Positions 54,540 through 64,000 of a DNA stretch of 64,000 bases are shown here, piece after piece. The DNA comes from Chitinophagaceae bacterium (GTDB lineage Bacteria > Bacteroidota > Bacteroidia > Chitinophagales > Chitinophagaceae), in the NCBI GenBank assembly GCA_947372105.1, contig CANBSH010000004.1:1-64000 (forward strand), written 5' to 3'. Under the pieces are notes generated by a model. It ran no database searches. It was given only the letters and a program-made list of their open reading frames with translations, and was not told where the DNA came from. Position 1 is the first letter of the stretch; every line of letters starts with the position of its first letter. The position numbers and the translations under genes were made by a program.

Positions 54540-54857
54540 ATGGCATTAGAATTTACAGATGCGAATTTTCAGAAAGAAGTAATGGAAAGTCCAAAATTAA
54601 CAGTGATTGATTTTTGGGCAGAATGGTGTGGACCTTGTCGTGCTATTGGACCCGTTATTGAAGAATTAGCAAAAGACTATGAAGGAAAAGTAAACATTGG
54701 AAAAGTAAATGTGGATGTGAATCCTAATTTAAGTATGAACTTTGGTATTACTTCTATCCCTGCTATTTTATTTGTAAAAGGCGGGCAAGTAGTAGACAAA
54801 CAAATTGGCGCAGTTCCTAAAGCAGTATTGGATAAAAAAATTCAATCTCATTTATAG
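54540..54857 (+). CDS. trxA: Thioredoxin
   Basis: VIDFWAEWCGPCRAIGPVIEELA. Confidence 0.96.
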   Translation: MALEFTDANFQKEVMESPKLTVIDFWAEWCGPCRAIGPVIEELAKDYEGKVNIGKVNVDVNPNLSMNFGITSIPAILFVKGGQVVDKQIGAVPKAVLDKKIQSHL

Positions 54858-54941
54858 ATCTTATTCCTACTAAAAAAAGGAGCTTCTACTTAAAGTTTAG
54901 CTTGAAAATAATCATCTAAATAAGTATCAGAGATATTCAAG

Positions 54942-54974
54942 ACCTTCTCTCCATCAGTGGAGAGGAGGTTTTTT
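54942..54974 (+). terminator. Intrinsic terminator downstream of trxA
   Basis: ACCTTCTCTCCA-TCAG-TGGAGAGGAGGT-TTTTT, 12-bp stem with one G-U. Confidence 0.88.
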
Positions 54975-55032
54975 GCTTTATACAGTCTTAATTCAACCAT
55001 TTTTATTTATCTTTCTGCAATAAATTAAACCT

Positions 55033-56295
55033 ATGGAAAGATTTCAAGGAATTATTGGCATAATTGTCATTTTAATGATTGCTTATTTATTCTCCAATAA
55101 TAAATCCAAAATCAATCATCGATTGGTGATGAGTGGATTGTTATTACAATTAACCATTGGTTTTTTAATATTAAAAATCCCCGCAATTACTAGTTTTTTC
55201 CAATTATTAGGAAAAGGCATGGGTAAAATTGAACAGTTCGCTCGTCAAGGAGCAGCGTTTGTATATGGCGGTATTGCCACAACCACACCCGCAGGCGTGA
55301 CCGATTTCACCAATGGCGGTTTTGTATTTGCTTTTAATGTGACTGCTACTATTATATTAGTTTGCGTAATTGTTGCCTTATTTTATCATTTTGGTATCAT
55401 GCAAAGAATTATTTCGGTGATTGCTAAAGCCATGAATTTTATTATGCGCGTGAGTGGTGCTGAAGCTTTAAGTAATGTCGCGAGTGCTTTTGTAGGACAA
55501 GTGGAAGCGCAAGTAATGATTCGCCCCTATTTAGCCACGATGACTAAAAGTGAAATTTTAGCAAGTATGAGTGGAAGTTTAGCATGTATTGCGGGTGGTA
55601 TATTAATTGTATACGCAAACATGGGTGCACAAGCGGGAATGGATCTTGCTCCTAAATTAATTACAGCAAGTTTAATGGCAGCCCCTGGCGCCCTAGTCAT
55701 TGCTAAAATTATATTTCCTGAAACAGAAGTGTCTCAAACCATGGGTCAAGTGAAATTAGAAGTAAAAAGTCAATACAGTAATACAATAGATGCCATCACA
55801 CATGGTGCTGGAGATGGATTTAAAATTGCCATGAATGTGATTGCCATGTTAATTGGTTTCATCGCTTTAATTTCATTGATTGATTGGAGCTTATTGAAAA
55901 TTGGACATATTTTTAATGCCGATTTAAATTTGAGCTTGAATTTTATATTTGGAAAATTATTTTATCCTATGGCATGGGCTATGGGCATTCCTGGTGCTGA
56001 TATTCAAAATGCAGCAACGCTATTAGGACAAAAATTAACCATCAACGAATTTGTTGCTTTTAAAAGTTTAACAAGTAAAGTAGTTCCTATTGTGACCGAA
56101 AAGGGATTGCTAATAGTAAGTATTGCTATTTGTGGATTCGCGAATTTTAGCAGTGTGGGAATGTTGATTGGTGGTATTGGAGAACTAGCACCTTCCCGTC
56201 GTAAGGATTTAGCCGAATTAGGTCTCAAGGCGCTTTTATGTGGCACTTTAGCCTCTTATTTATCTGCAAGTATTGCAGGTATATTAGTGGGATAA
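55033..56295 (+). CDS. Concentrative nucleoside transporter (CNT/NupC family)
   Basis: GVTDFTNGGFVFAFNVTATIILVCVIVALFYHFGIMQRII; SGAEALSNVASAFVGQVEAQVMIRPYL. Confidence 0.92.
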   Translation: MERFQGIIGIIVILMIAYLFSNNKSKINHRLVMSGLLLQLTIGFLILKIPAITSFFQLLGKGMGKIEQFARQGAAFVYGGIATTTPAGVTDFTNGGFVFAFNVTATIILVCVIVALFYHFGIMQRIISVIAKAMNFIMRVSGAEALSNVASAFVGQVEAQVMIRPYLATMTKSEILASMSGSLACIAGGILIVYANMGAQAGMDLAPKLITASLMAAPGALVIAKIIFPETEVSQTMGQVKLEVKSQYSNTIDAITHGAGDGFKIAMNVIAMLIGFIALISLIDWSLLKIGHIFNADLNLSLNFIFGKLFYPMAWAMGIPGADIQNAATLLGQKLTINEFVAFKSLTSKVVPIVTEKGLLIVSIAICGFANFSSVGMLIGGIGELAPSRRKDLAELGLKALLCGTLASYLSASIAGILVG

Positions 56296-56384
56296 AAGAA
56301 CACCTATTATGATTTTTATTAGCTGATTTCATGTTCCATTTTCTGCATTTAATGCCTAACTTTGTGGGCATAAAGTAGACGTAT

Positions 56385-57542
56385 ATGAATAAGGGGAATA
56401 TTAAAGTGGTTATAGCAGCTGAAAGCAATCCAACACTACAACAAATAGGTGAAAAAATAATTAATAATCAACGCATCTCTTTTGATGAAGGTGTTTATTT
56501 ATTTGAAAATGCAAGTCTCCCTTTTGTAGGAGCATTAGCAAATTGGAAAAGAGAATCTTTACATGGTGACGCCACTTATTTCAACAAAAATTTTCATATT
56601 GAACCTACCAATGTATGTGTGTTCTCTTGTAAGTTTTGTTCCTATTCCAAATTATATGCACACAAGGAAGAAGGATGGGAATTGACTATTGATCAAATGT
56701 TGGATATTGTAAAATCATACGATGGCAAACCAGTCACTGAAGTTCATATTGTAGGAGGTGTTCATCCTAAATTAACGCTTGAATTTTTCTTAGAACTCAT
56801 GCGTGCTATTAAAGCACATCGTCCCGAATTGCACATTAAAGCCTTTACACCAGTGGAATTAGATTACATGTTCCGTAAAGCAAAAGTTTCGGTAGAAGAA
56901 GGAATGAGATTAGCACATGAAGCAGGTTTAGATTCTCTTCCAGGTGGAGGTGCCGAAATATTTCATCCAGAAATTAGAACCGTGATTTGTAATGATAAAG
57001 CAACTGCTGACGAATGGTTACATATACACAAAACAGCACATCAATTAGGCATGCATAGTAATGCCACCCTTTTATACGGACATATCGAAAAAGTATGGCA
57101 TCGAATTGATCATATGGAAAGATTACGTCAATTACAAGATGAAACCAAAGGTTTCAACACTTTCATTCCATTGAAATTTAGAAACAAGGACAATGACATG
57201 CATGATGTTCCTGAATCTACCCTATTGAATGATTTAAAAATGTATTCCATCTCTCGATTGTACTTGGATAATTTTCCTCATGTTAAAGCTTATTGGCCCA
57301 TGTTAGGTCGAGAAACCGCACAATTGACTTTAAGTTATGGTGTAAATGATATTGACGGAACGATTGATGATACCACTAAAATTTATTCTATGGCAGGTAG
57401 CGAAGAACAAACACCTGCAATGAGTACTCAGGAATTAGTGAGATTAATTCAACAAGCTAAACGTAAACCTATCGAAAGAGGAACTTTGTATAATGTGATA
57501 CAGGATTATTCTAATTACGAATTTGCAGAAAACGAAGCTTAA
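56385..57542 (+). CDS. mqnE: Radical SAM aminofutalosine synthase MqnE-like
   Basis: HIEPTNVCVFSCKFCSY (CxxxCxxC); EVHIVGGVHPKLTLEFFLELMRAIK; LPGGGAEIFHPEIR. Confidence 0.85.
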   Translation: MNKGNIKVVIAAESNPTLQQIGEKIINNQRISFDEGVYLFENASLPFVGALANWKRESLHGDATYFNKNFHIEPTNVCVFSCKFCSYSKLYAHKEEGWELTIDQMLDIVKSYDGKPVTEVHIVGGVHPKLTLEFFLELMRAIKAHRPELHIKAFTPVELDYMFRKAKVSVEEGMRLAHEAGLDSLPGGGAEIFHPEIRTVICNDKATADEWLHIHKTAHQLGMHSNATLLYGHIEKVWHRIDHMERLRQLQDETKGFNTFIPLKFRNKDNDMHDVPESTLLNDLKMYSISRLYLDNFPHVKAYWPMLGRETAQLTLSYGVNDIDGTIDDTTKIYSMAGSEEQTPAMSTQELVRLIQQAKRKPIERGTLYNVIQDYSNYEFAENEA

Positions 57543-57548
57543 TTCCCA

Positions 57549-59015
57549 TTAACATTCTGCTAATGCGATTGATATTTGTGTTGCCAATCCTCCATCTGCA
57601 GTTTCTTTATATTTCGCATTCATATCTAATGCCGTATTCCACATGGTTTGAATGACTTTATCTAAACTTACTAATGCAAAATCGGGTTTGCTTTGTAAAG
57701 CTAGTTGAGCAGCTGTAATCGCTTTAATAGCACCCATAGTATTTCTTTCAATACAAGGTATTTGAACCAACCCACCTACCGGATCGCATGTAAGTCCTAA
57801 ATGATGTTCCATTGCAATTTCGGCTGCCATTAAAGTTTGTCTTTGACTTCCTCCTAATAATTCCGCTAAGCCTGCAGCAGCCATCGCAGAGGATACTCCA
57901 ATTTCTGCTTGACATCCACCCATTGCTGCAGAAATAGTAGCTCCATTTTTAAATAACATTCCCACTGCACTTGCAGTGTATAAAAATTGTCGAATATGAC
58001 TAGGGTCTTTTTTATCGCAAAATAAATTAGCATATAACAATACTGCAGGAATCACTCCAGCAGCGCCATTGGTAGGAGCCGTTACCACTCTACCAAAGGA
58101 AGCATTTTCTTCATTCACAGCCAATGCAAAACAACTCACCCAATCTAATATATATTTAAAATCATGTCCGCCCTTTTCTATCAATGCCAACCATTCGTTT
58201 AAATTAGAAGTGGTTTGATTATTCAATAAAGTATTATTGAGTTCATACGCTCTGCGCTGTACTTTTAATCCACCAGGTAATTCACCAGGCGTATGGCAAC
58301 CTTTATACATACAATCAAGCATCACTTTCCAAATAGCATCCACTTGTTGATTGATATGATCAGCATTATGGAACATTAATTCATTTTCTAAAACAATTTC
58401 ATGAATATGCAATCCGGATTTCATACAACCATGTAATAATTCTTCAGTAGTTCTGTATTCAAAAGGCAAATCCACTTGTGGATGATCTTTAGAATTAATA
58501 CTGTCTTGAGTTTTCACTGTAGTATCCGAAAGTTCTTTTTCAATAAATCCTCCCCCTATAGAATAGTAGGTATTTTTAATACTAGTTTGATCCGAAAAAT
58601 GAACTATAATTTGCAAGGCATTGGGATGATAAGGCAATGATTCATTTTTTAAGAAAATAAAATCACGATCATACACAAACGGAATGCCATGTTTTGATGA
58701 CAACATTAATTCCCCTTTTGACTTTATCGCATCCACTTTTTGAAGGAGTAATGAAGTGTCTGTAGTGACAGGGTCTTCCCCACACAAACCCATTAATAGG
58801 GCAATATCGGATCCATGACCTCTTCCGGTTTTGGCCAAAGACCCATATAATTTAATTTGTAAAGAATCAACTGCCTCCAATTTTTGTTGTTCTAGGAGTT
58901 CATGTATACATTGCAAAGCTGCTTTCCAAGGGCCTAATGTATGAGAACTAGAAGGGCCCACTCCTATTTTAAACATATCAAAAACGGAAATAAACTTTTC
59001 TTGATTCATATCCAA
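57549..59015 (-). CDS. sdaA: L-serine ammonia-lyase, single chain
   Basis: [58 protein letters not shown]. Confidence 0.96.
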   Translation of the reverse strand: MDMNQEKFISVFDMFKIGVGPSSSHTLGPWKAALQCIHELLEQQKLEAVDSLQIKLYGSLAKTGRGHGSDIALLMGLCGEDPVTTDTSLLLQKVDAIKSKGELMLSSKHGIPFVYDRDFIFLKNESLPYHPNALQIIVHFSDQTSIKNTYYSIGGGFIEKELSDTTVKTQDSINSKDHPQVDLPFEYRTTEELLHGCMKSGLHIHEIVLENELMFHNADHINQQVDAIWKVMLDCMYKGCHTPGELPGGLKVQRRAYELNNTLLNNQTTSNLNEWLALIEKGGHDFKYILDWVSCFALAVNEENASFGRVVTAPTNGAAGVIPAVLLYANLFCDKKDPSHIRQFLYTASAVGMLFKNGATISAAMGGCQAEIGVSSAMAAAGLAELLGGSQRQTLMAAEIAMEHHLGLTCDPVGGLVQIPCIERNTMGAIKAITAAQLALQSKPDFALVSLDKVIQTMWNTALDMNAKYKETADGGLATQISIALAEC

Positions 59016-59038
59016 ATGTATGTTAGTTTTTATTACAT

Positions 59039-60280
59039 TTGATTATGAGAAGGTATTTTTTATTCCTAGCCCTTTATCTAAGCGCCCTAATGACCTATGG
59101 TCAAAAGGATACTGTATTACTACGCCAGTTAATGGCCAGTCAACCTGCACAGTTTGGTTCATTTATAAAAGACCCCTCCGCTAATCGAATTCAAATTTTA
59201 TATACCCAAATTGATCGCGACAAAAATAATATACCTCACTTTAAAGAATATTCATATCGCTTAAACGCAGACGAATATTTTTATCCTGCGAGTACTGTTA
59301 AATTTCCTTTATCGGTTTTAGCATTGGAAAAATTAAATAATTTAAATATCAAGGGACTGAATAAAACTACGAGGGCCATTTATGATAGTGCTAATTCAAG
59401 ACAACAACAAATTTATAATAACCCTTACTCGCAAGATGGTCGACAAAATATAGAACAAGCTATTAAAGAAATTTTATTAATCAGTAGCAATGACGCAGCA
59501 AACAGATTATACGAATTTCTAGGTCAAAAATATATTCATGATCAATTAGCTAGTAAAGGCTATCCAAATGTTTACATAAGAAATCGCTTGGACTTAGGAC
59601 GTACTGCCGATGAAAATAGACATACTCCTAAAGTGAGTTTTTATGATGAAACTGACCAATTAGTTTTTCAACAATCAGCTCAATATAATACAGACCCCCT
59701 TCCTAACTATAATGTCTTTTTAGATAAAGGGTATTTAAATAATAAAGATTCACTGATAAATGCTCCATTTGATTTTTCAGTAAAAAATAGAATTTCATTA
59801 AGCGACTTGCATCATATCATGCAATCTGTGATTTTTTATGACCAAACTTCGCCTCAACAACAGTTTAATCTAACCTTAGCGGATAGACAATTTTTATTAA
59901 AGTGGATGCGAACACTTCCTTATGAAGCACAGTATCCTACCTATGATACCACTGAATACTGGGCTACTTATAGCAAATTTGTATTAATGGGTGCCGAAAA
60001 AGTACCCATGCCTCCACATATTAAAATTTTTAATAAGGAAGGAGACGCTTACGGTTTTTTATTAGATAATGCCTATGTGGTGGATACTTTAAATAAAGTA
60101 GAGTTCATGTTAAGTGCAGTGATCTATTGTAATAGTGATGGGATTCAAAATGACAGCAAGTATGATTATGATTCAGTGGGCTACCCTTTTTATAAGCATA
60201 TTGGAGAATTAGTGTATCAATATGAATTAAAACGTAAAAAGCGTTATTTACCCAATTTTGACAGTTTGTTGAATTATTAA
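59039..60280 (+). CDS. Class A beta-lactamase-related serine hydrolase
   Basis: [19 protein letters not shown] (SxxK); [17 protein letters not shown]; signal peptide. Confidence 0.75.
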   Translation: MIMRRYFLFLALYLSALMTYGQKDTVLLRQLMASQPAQFGSFIKDPSANRIQILYTQIDRDKNNIPHFKEYSYRLNADEYFYPASTVKFPLSVLALEKLNNLNIKGLNKTTRAIYDSANSRQQQIYNNPYSQDGRQNIEQAIKEILLISSNDAANRLYEFLGQKYIHDQLASKGYPNVYIRNRLDLGRTADENRHTPKVSFYDETDQLVFQQSAQYNTDPLPNYNVFLDKGYLNNKDSLINAPFDFSVKNRISLSDLHHIMQSVIFYDQTSPQQQFNLTLADRQFLLKWMRTLPYEAQYPTYDTTEYWATYSKFVLMGAEKVPMPPHIKIFNKEGDAYGFLLDNAYVVDTLNKVEFMLSAVIYCNSDGIQNDSKYDYDSVGYPFYKHIGELVYQYELKRKKRYLPNFDSLLNY

Positions 60281-60328
60281 CATGTACTGCATAATTTCCT
60301 AGCCTTTATTGCACAAAACTTACACGTG

Positions 60329-60363
60329 TTTGCGAATTATTTGCGAAATTTGATGCATCAAAT
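60329..60363 (+). promoter_or_regulatory. Operator-like array: direct repeats plus 16-bp palindrome
   Basis: TTTGCGAA at 60329 and 60340 (11-bp period), then perfect palindrome ATTTGATGCATCAAAT 60348-60363, 8 nt before ATG 60372. Confidence 0.5.
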
Positions 60364-60371
60364 AATTAATT

Positions 60372-61562
60372 ATGATTTTATCTTCTTTATTAAACCGATT
60401 TAGTGAGCCAGAAACTTTAAAAATGGCAAAATTAGGTCGTGAACTACGTGCTCAAGGAATTGATGTGATTGACCTAAGTTTAGGCGAACCAGACTTTGAT
60501 ACACCTCAACATATTAAAGATGCTGCTATAAAAGCCATCAATGATAACTGGAGTCACTACACTCCTGTTGCTGGTTTCTTGGATTTACGTGAAGCGGTTT
60601 GCAGTAAATTAAAACGTGATAATAATTTAGATTACAAACCTGAACAAATAGTGACTTCTACAGGAGCTAAACAAAGTTTAGCCAATGCTATTTTAGCATT
60701 AGTAGATGATGGTGATGAAGTGATCATCCCCACTCCATATTGGGTGACTTATTCCGAGTTGGTAAAAATAGCAAGAGGTAAAGTGGTAGAAATTAGAAGT
60801 ACGGTAGAAGATGGTTTTAAAGTATCTCCTGCACAAGTGGAAGCTGCTATTACTCCAAATACCAAAGTATTTATGTTCTCCTCTCCTTGTAATCCATCAG
60901 GAGCAGTGTATAGTAAGGATGAATTAGAAGCCCTTGCCAATTTATTTAAAAAGTACCCCGGCATTACAATATTATCAGATGAAATTTACGAATACATCAA
61001 TTTCGTAGGCAAACATGAAAGCATTGCACAATTTGAAGAAATCAAAAATCAGGTGGTGGTCATTAATGGATTGAGTAAAGGTTTTGCCATGACAGGTTGG
61101 AGATTAGGATACACTGCTTCAAGTGTTGAAATTGCAAAAGCTATGGAGAAATTACAAGGTCAATTTACTTCTGGGACATGTTCTATTACACAAAAAGCTG
61201 CTGTAACTGCATTAGTAGGTGATTTAAAGCCTTCTCAAGAAATGTCAGAAGAATTTACAAGACGCCGTGAAAAAACATTGGCTTTAGTGAATGATATTCC
61301 AGGATTTAAATGCTTTGCTCCACAAGGCGCATTTTATGTATTCCCTGATGTAAGCCATTATTATGGAAAAACAGATGGTACAACTACCATTACAAACGCC
61401 CCCGACTTTAGCATGTATTTATTAAACACAGCGAATGTTTCATCGGTCATGGGTGATGCATTTGGTGAACCTAATTGCGTGCGCTTTTCCTTTGCGAATA
61501 GTATGCCCAACATTGAAAAAGCATGGTCTCGAGTTAAAGAAGCACTTGCAAAATTAAAATAG
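60372..61562 (+). CDS. Pyridoxal phosphate-dependent aspartate aminotransferase family
   Basis: DVIDLSLGEPDFDTPQHIKDAA; FSSPCNPSGAVYS; NGLSKGFAMTGWRLGY. Confidence 0.95.
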   Translation: MILSSLLNRFSEPETLKMAKLGRELRAQGIDVIDLSLGEPDFDTPQHIKDAAIKAINDNWSHYTPVAGFLDLREAVCSKLKRDNNLDYKPEQIVTSTGAKQSLANAILALVDDGDEVIIPTPYWVTYSELVKIARGKVVEIRSTVEDGFKVSPAQVEAAITPNTKVFMFSSPCNPSGAVYSKDELEALANLFKKYPGITILSDEIYEYINFVGKHESIAQFEEIKNQVVVINGLSKGFAMTGWRLGYTASSVEIAKAMEKLQGQFTSGTCSITQKAAVTALVGDLKPSQEMSEEFTRRREKTLALVNDIPGFKCFAPQGAFYVFPDVSHYYGKTDGTTTITNAPDFSMYLLNTANVSSVMGDAFGEPNCVRFSFANSMPNIEKAWSRVKEALAKLK

Positions 61563-61591
61563 TATTAAATGATTTAAAATCATTTAATTTT

Positions 61592-61623
61592 AGAAGCGTT
61601 ATTTTTATAACGCTTCTTTTTTT
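61592..61623 (+). terminator. Intrinsic terminator downstream of aminotransferase
   Basis: AGAAGCGTTA-TTTT-TAACGCTTCT-TTTTTT. Confidence 0.92.
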
Positions 61624-61632
61624 ATAAACATT

Positions 61633-62592
61633 ATGACGACAGAGAAATTTCAGATGTTCGAGAATCGATTGCTTAAAAACTATAAGCATCGATTAAAACA
61701 AGCCAAGCGACAAAATATCAGTTGCTGGAGATTGTATGATCATGATTTACCTGAATTTCCAATTTGTATTGAATTATATGAGGATTATATTTATATCGCC
61801 GAATACAATCGAAGACATGCTTTAACCGATGAGGAACATGAGGTTTGGTTGGAAGAAACCAAAAAGATCATTGAAAATATGACGCAGGTCCCCATTGAAA
61901 AAATGTTTTTAAGAGTGCGCAAGAGAATGTCTCATAGAGAAGGTCAATATGAAAAAGCCGAAGAAGTCATTGCTTCTAAAATCATAAATGTACAAGAAAA
62001 CGGGCACCAGTTTTTAGTCAACCTCACCGACTATTTAGACACTGGCTTATTTTTAGATCATCGTATTACAAGACAAATGGTGGCTGAACTAGCACCTCAA
62101 AAAAATGTGTTGAATTTATTTTCTTACACCAGTTCATTTTCGGTGTACTGTGCTGCTGCAGGTGCACGCAGCGTGACTTCTGTGGATTTATCAAAAACCT
62201 ATTTACAATGGAGTCAAGATAATTTTACACTAAATAAATTAATAAATCCCACTATCTATCATTTTATACATGCTGATGTAAAACAGTATTTAAAAACCTT
62301 ACCCAGTAATGAATTTGATTTAGTCATTATGGATCCTCCTACTTTTAGTAATAGTAAGAGAATGAAGGATATATTAGATATTCAAATGGATCACGTTGAA
62401 TTAATCAATGATGTTTTAAAAGCCATGAAACCGGGCGCCACTTTATACTTTAGCACGAATTTTTCAAGATTCGTTTTAGATACCGAACAGATACACAGCA
62501 CACAAATAAAAGACATCACTAAAGCGACTACCCCATTTGATTTTGATGGACGTCTAAAAAGATGGTGCTATAAAATAGAGAAAGCTTTATAA
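61633..62592 (+). CDS. Class I SAM methyltransferase, stand-alone RlmK-like (23S rRNA m7G2069 family)
   Basis: RLLKNYKHRLKQAKRQNISCWRLYDHDLPEFP; FLVNLTDYLDTGLFLDHRITRQM; DPPTFSNSKRMKDILDIQMDH, close to C-terminal half of E. coli RlmKL as recalled. Confidence 0.82.
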   Translation: MTTEKFQMFENRLLKNYKHRLKQAKRQNISCWRLYDHDLPEFPICIELYEDYIYIAEYNRRHALTDEEHEVWLEETKKIIENMTQVPIEKMFLRVRKRMSHREGQYEKAEEVIASKIINVQENGHQFLVNLTDYLDTGLFLDHRITRQMVAELAPQKNVLNLFSYTSSFSVYCAAAGARSVTSVDLSKTYLQWSQDNFTLNKLINPTIYHFIHADVKQYLKTLPSNEFDLVIMDPPTFSNSKRMKDILDIQMDHVELINDVLKAMKPGATLYFSTNFSRFVLDTEQIHSTQIKDITKATTPFDFDGRLKRWCYKIEKAL

Positions 62593-62666
62593 AATATATA
62601 AATCAAGAATATTTTAATTTATTAAAGTCCCCCAAAAATATTTTTAAAATGATACGTCTTGAAATG

Positions 62667-63251
62667 TTAAAGACCTTTTATAAGGGCTTCATGAATTTTT
62701 AATACCTGAGGAATTAATAATTCTTGATCATTATTAATAATCACCCAATCACATAATTTCATCTTGATCGAATCTGACACTTGATTTCTCATGCGCATTT
62801 CAACATCCGCTTTAGTGCATTGATCTCGCTGCATGACTCTGTGAATACGTAAAGATAATGGTGCGGTTACTCCAATCACTTGATCCAACCCTTCCGCTGC
62901 ATTGGATTCAAATATGAGCGCTGCTTCCTTGATGACATAAGGTGCATTTTGTTGAGCTGCCCAATCCCATGCCGCCTGAATAGAAGCAGGATGCACTATG
63001 GCATTTAAAAGATTCAATTGATAAGGATCTTTAAAAACAATATTAGATAAATATGCTTTATTTAATTGGCCATCTTGATATACTTCTGCACCAAACTGTT
63101 GTATTAATTGTTCTTTTAACAGGGGGCTGTTTTGCATTAATTCTTTAGCTGTGTCATCCGCATTAAAAACAGGAATACCTAGAGTTGCAAATATTTTTGC
63201 CACCGTAGTTTTACCTGACCCAATCCCACCTGTTAAGCCAATCATGCGCAT
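62667..63251 (-). CDS. coaE: Dephospho-CoA kinase
   Basis: MIGLTGGIGSGKTTVAKIFATLGIPVFNADDTAKEL. Confidence 0.96.
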   Translation of the reverse strand: MRMIGLTGGIGSGKTTVAKIFATLGIPVFNADDTAKELMQNSPLLKEQLIQQFGAEVYQDGQLNKAYLSNIVFKDPYQLNLLNAIVHPASIQAAWDWAAQQNAPYVIKEAALIFESNAAEGLDQVIGVTAPLSLRIHRVMQRDQCTKADVEMRMRNQVSDSIKMKLCDWVIINNDQELLIPQVLKIHEALIKGL

Positions 63252-63309
63252 AAAAAATCCGAAATTAGTTACCCCAATTTCGGATTCAATTTTAACTTAA
63301 ACAAATGTT

Positions 63310-63618
63310 TTATTTGCTTAAAGCTTGAGACCACTCTAAACTAATAGAAGATCTTTCAATTTTCAAGTAACTACCTGGGTTAACTTCTAATTGAACAGTA
63401 TTATCTTCGTTCACTTTATTAATAGTACCATGAATACCAGCAATGGTAACCACTTTGTCTCCTTTTTGCATTGTGTCAATGAACTTCTTTTGCTCTTTTG
63501 CTTTTTTAGCTTGTGGGCGAATCATAAAAAACCAGAAAACTAAAATAATACCGCCTAACATTACTAACTGAAAAGTACCACCACCTTGAGGAGGTGCTTG
63601 TAATAAAATTTGCATCAT
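63310..63618 (-). CDS. yajC: Preprotein translocase subunit YajC
   Basis: FWFFMIRPQAKKAKEQKKFIDTMQKGDKVVTIAGIHGTI. Confidence 0.95.
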   Translation of the reverse strand: MMQILLQAPPQGGGTFQLVMLGGIILVFWFFMIRPQAKKAKEQKKFIDTMQKGDKVVTIAGIHGTINKVNEDNTVQLEVNPGSYLKIERSSISLEWSQALSK

Positions 63619-63708
63619 GTTGTTTTATTTAAAAATTTAAATTTTTTTTGTTGTTACAAATATAATCGGAAACCACATTCCAACTTATTTTATACGTCGA
63701 ATTAACGA

Positions 63709-64000
63709 TTATTTATTTTTATGGCTAATTTTTTGAATTTTGCCAGTATTCACTAAATCCTTGTGAATATGATCCAAAATTCCATTTACAAAATGTCCGC
63801 TTTGTTCGGTACTATAATCCTTTCCTAAATCGATGTATTCATTAATTGTCACTTTGGTCGGAATCGTATCAAAATACATCAATTCACAAACCCCCAAACG
63901 CAATAGGATCATATCTATCACAGCAATACGTTCTGGATCCCAATTTTTTAAAGTGGGTTTAATGATATCTTCTGTTATTGTTTTTTTATCAATAGCTGTG
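63709..64000 (-). CDS. nusB: Transcription antitermination factor NusB, partial (runs off window end)
   Basis: Minus-strand frame continues beyond ORF start: KPTLKNWDPERIAVIDMILLRLGVCELMYFDTIPTKVTINEYIDLGKDYSTEQSGHFVNGILDHI. Confidence 0.92.
   Translation of the reverse strand, partial: TAIDKKTITEDIIKPTLKNWDPERIAVIDMILLRLGVCELMYFDTIPTKVTINEYIDLGKDYSTEQSGHFVNGILDHIHKDLVNTGKIQKISHKNK

Noticed and set aside
54406-54549. 47-codon ORF between dnaE and trxA (MTAWLKICPQQLAHLVEKSKG...)
   Set aside because: Short, overlaps the trxA start and contains the likely trxA promoter; no supporting motif

Overview
The window is a chromosomal, AT-rich segment that reads as Bacteroidota, probably near Chitinophagaceae. 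Supporting signs are the ~286-aa primary sigma factor, TAnnTTTG -7 promoter elements, DUF3822, DUF1599 and PUR/DUF3276 proteins, and an MqnE-like menaquinone enzyme. It is densely packed with about 60 mostly housekeeping genes: folP, recF, a DUF721/DciA-like gene, pyrR/pyrB/pyrE, coaD, hppA, serA, gyrA, rnr, lpxK, rsmD, trxB, rpoD, pgi, a MutS2-like gene, dnaE, trxA, sdaA, coaE, yajC and nusB. There is one tRNA-Ser(UGA) and several good intrinsic terminators. I saw no transposase, integrase, phage module, CRISPR array or recognisable defence system, and no convincing exotic multi-gene system. The best second-look items are mostly non-coding: (1) a ~129-bp near-perfect inverted repeat starting at the CCA end of tRNA-Ser, with a non-homologous hairpin in each arm; (2) an orphan terminator with a competing alternative pairing upstream of threonine aldolase; (3) an inverted pair of DnaA-box-like sequences in the gyrA divergent intergenic region; (4) a direct-repeat plus palindrome operator-like array upstream of an aminotransferase. 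Protein-level items are a GH109/aspartylglucosaminidase/sugar-kinase-like cluster, a MauE/DoxX-thioredoxin-fold fusion next to a duplicated DUF1599 protein, a K+-type membrane pyrophosphatase with a C-terminal extension, a stand-alone RlmK-like methyltransferase and a MutS2-like protein with no visible Smr domain. All identifications come from reading the sequence and recalled family motifs; no searches were run.
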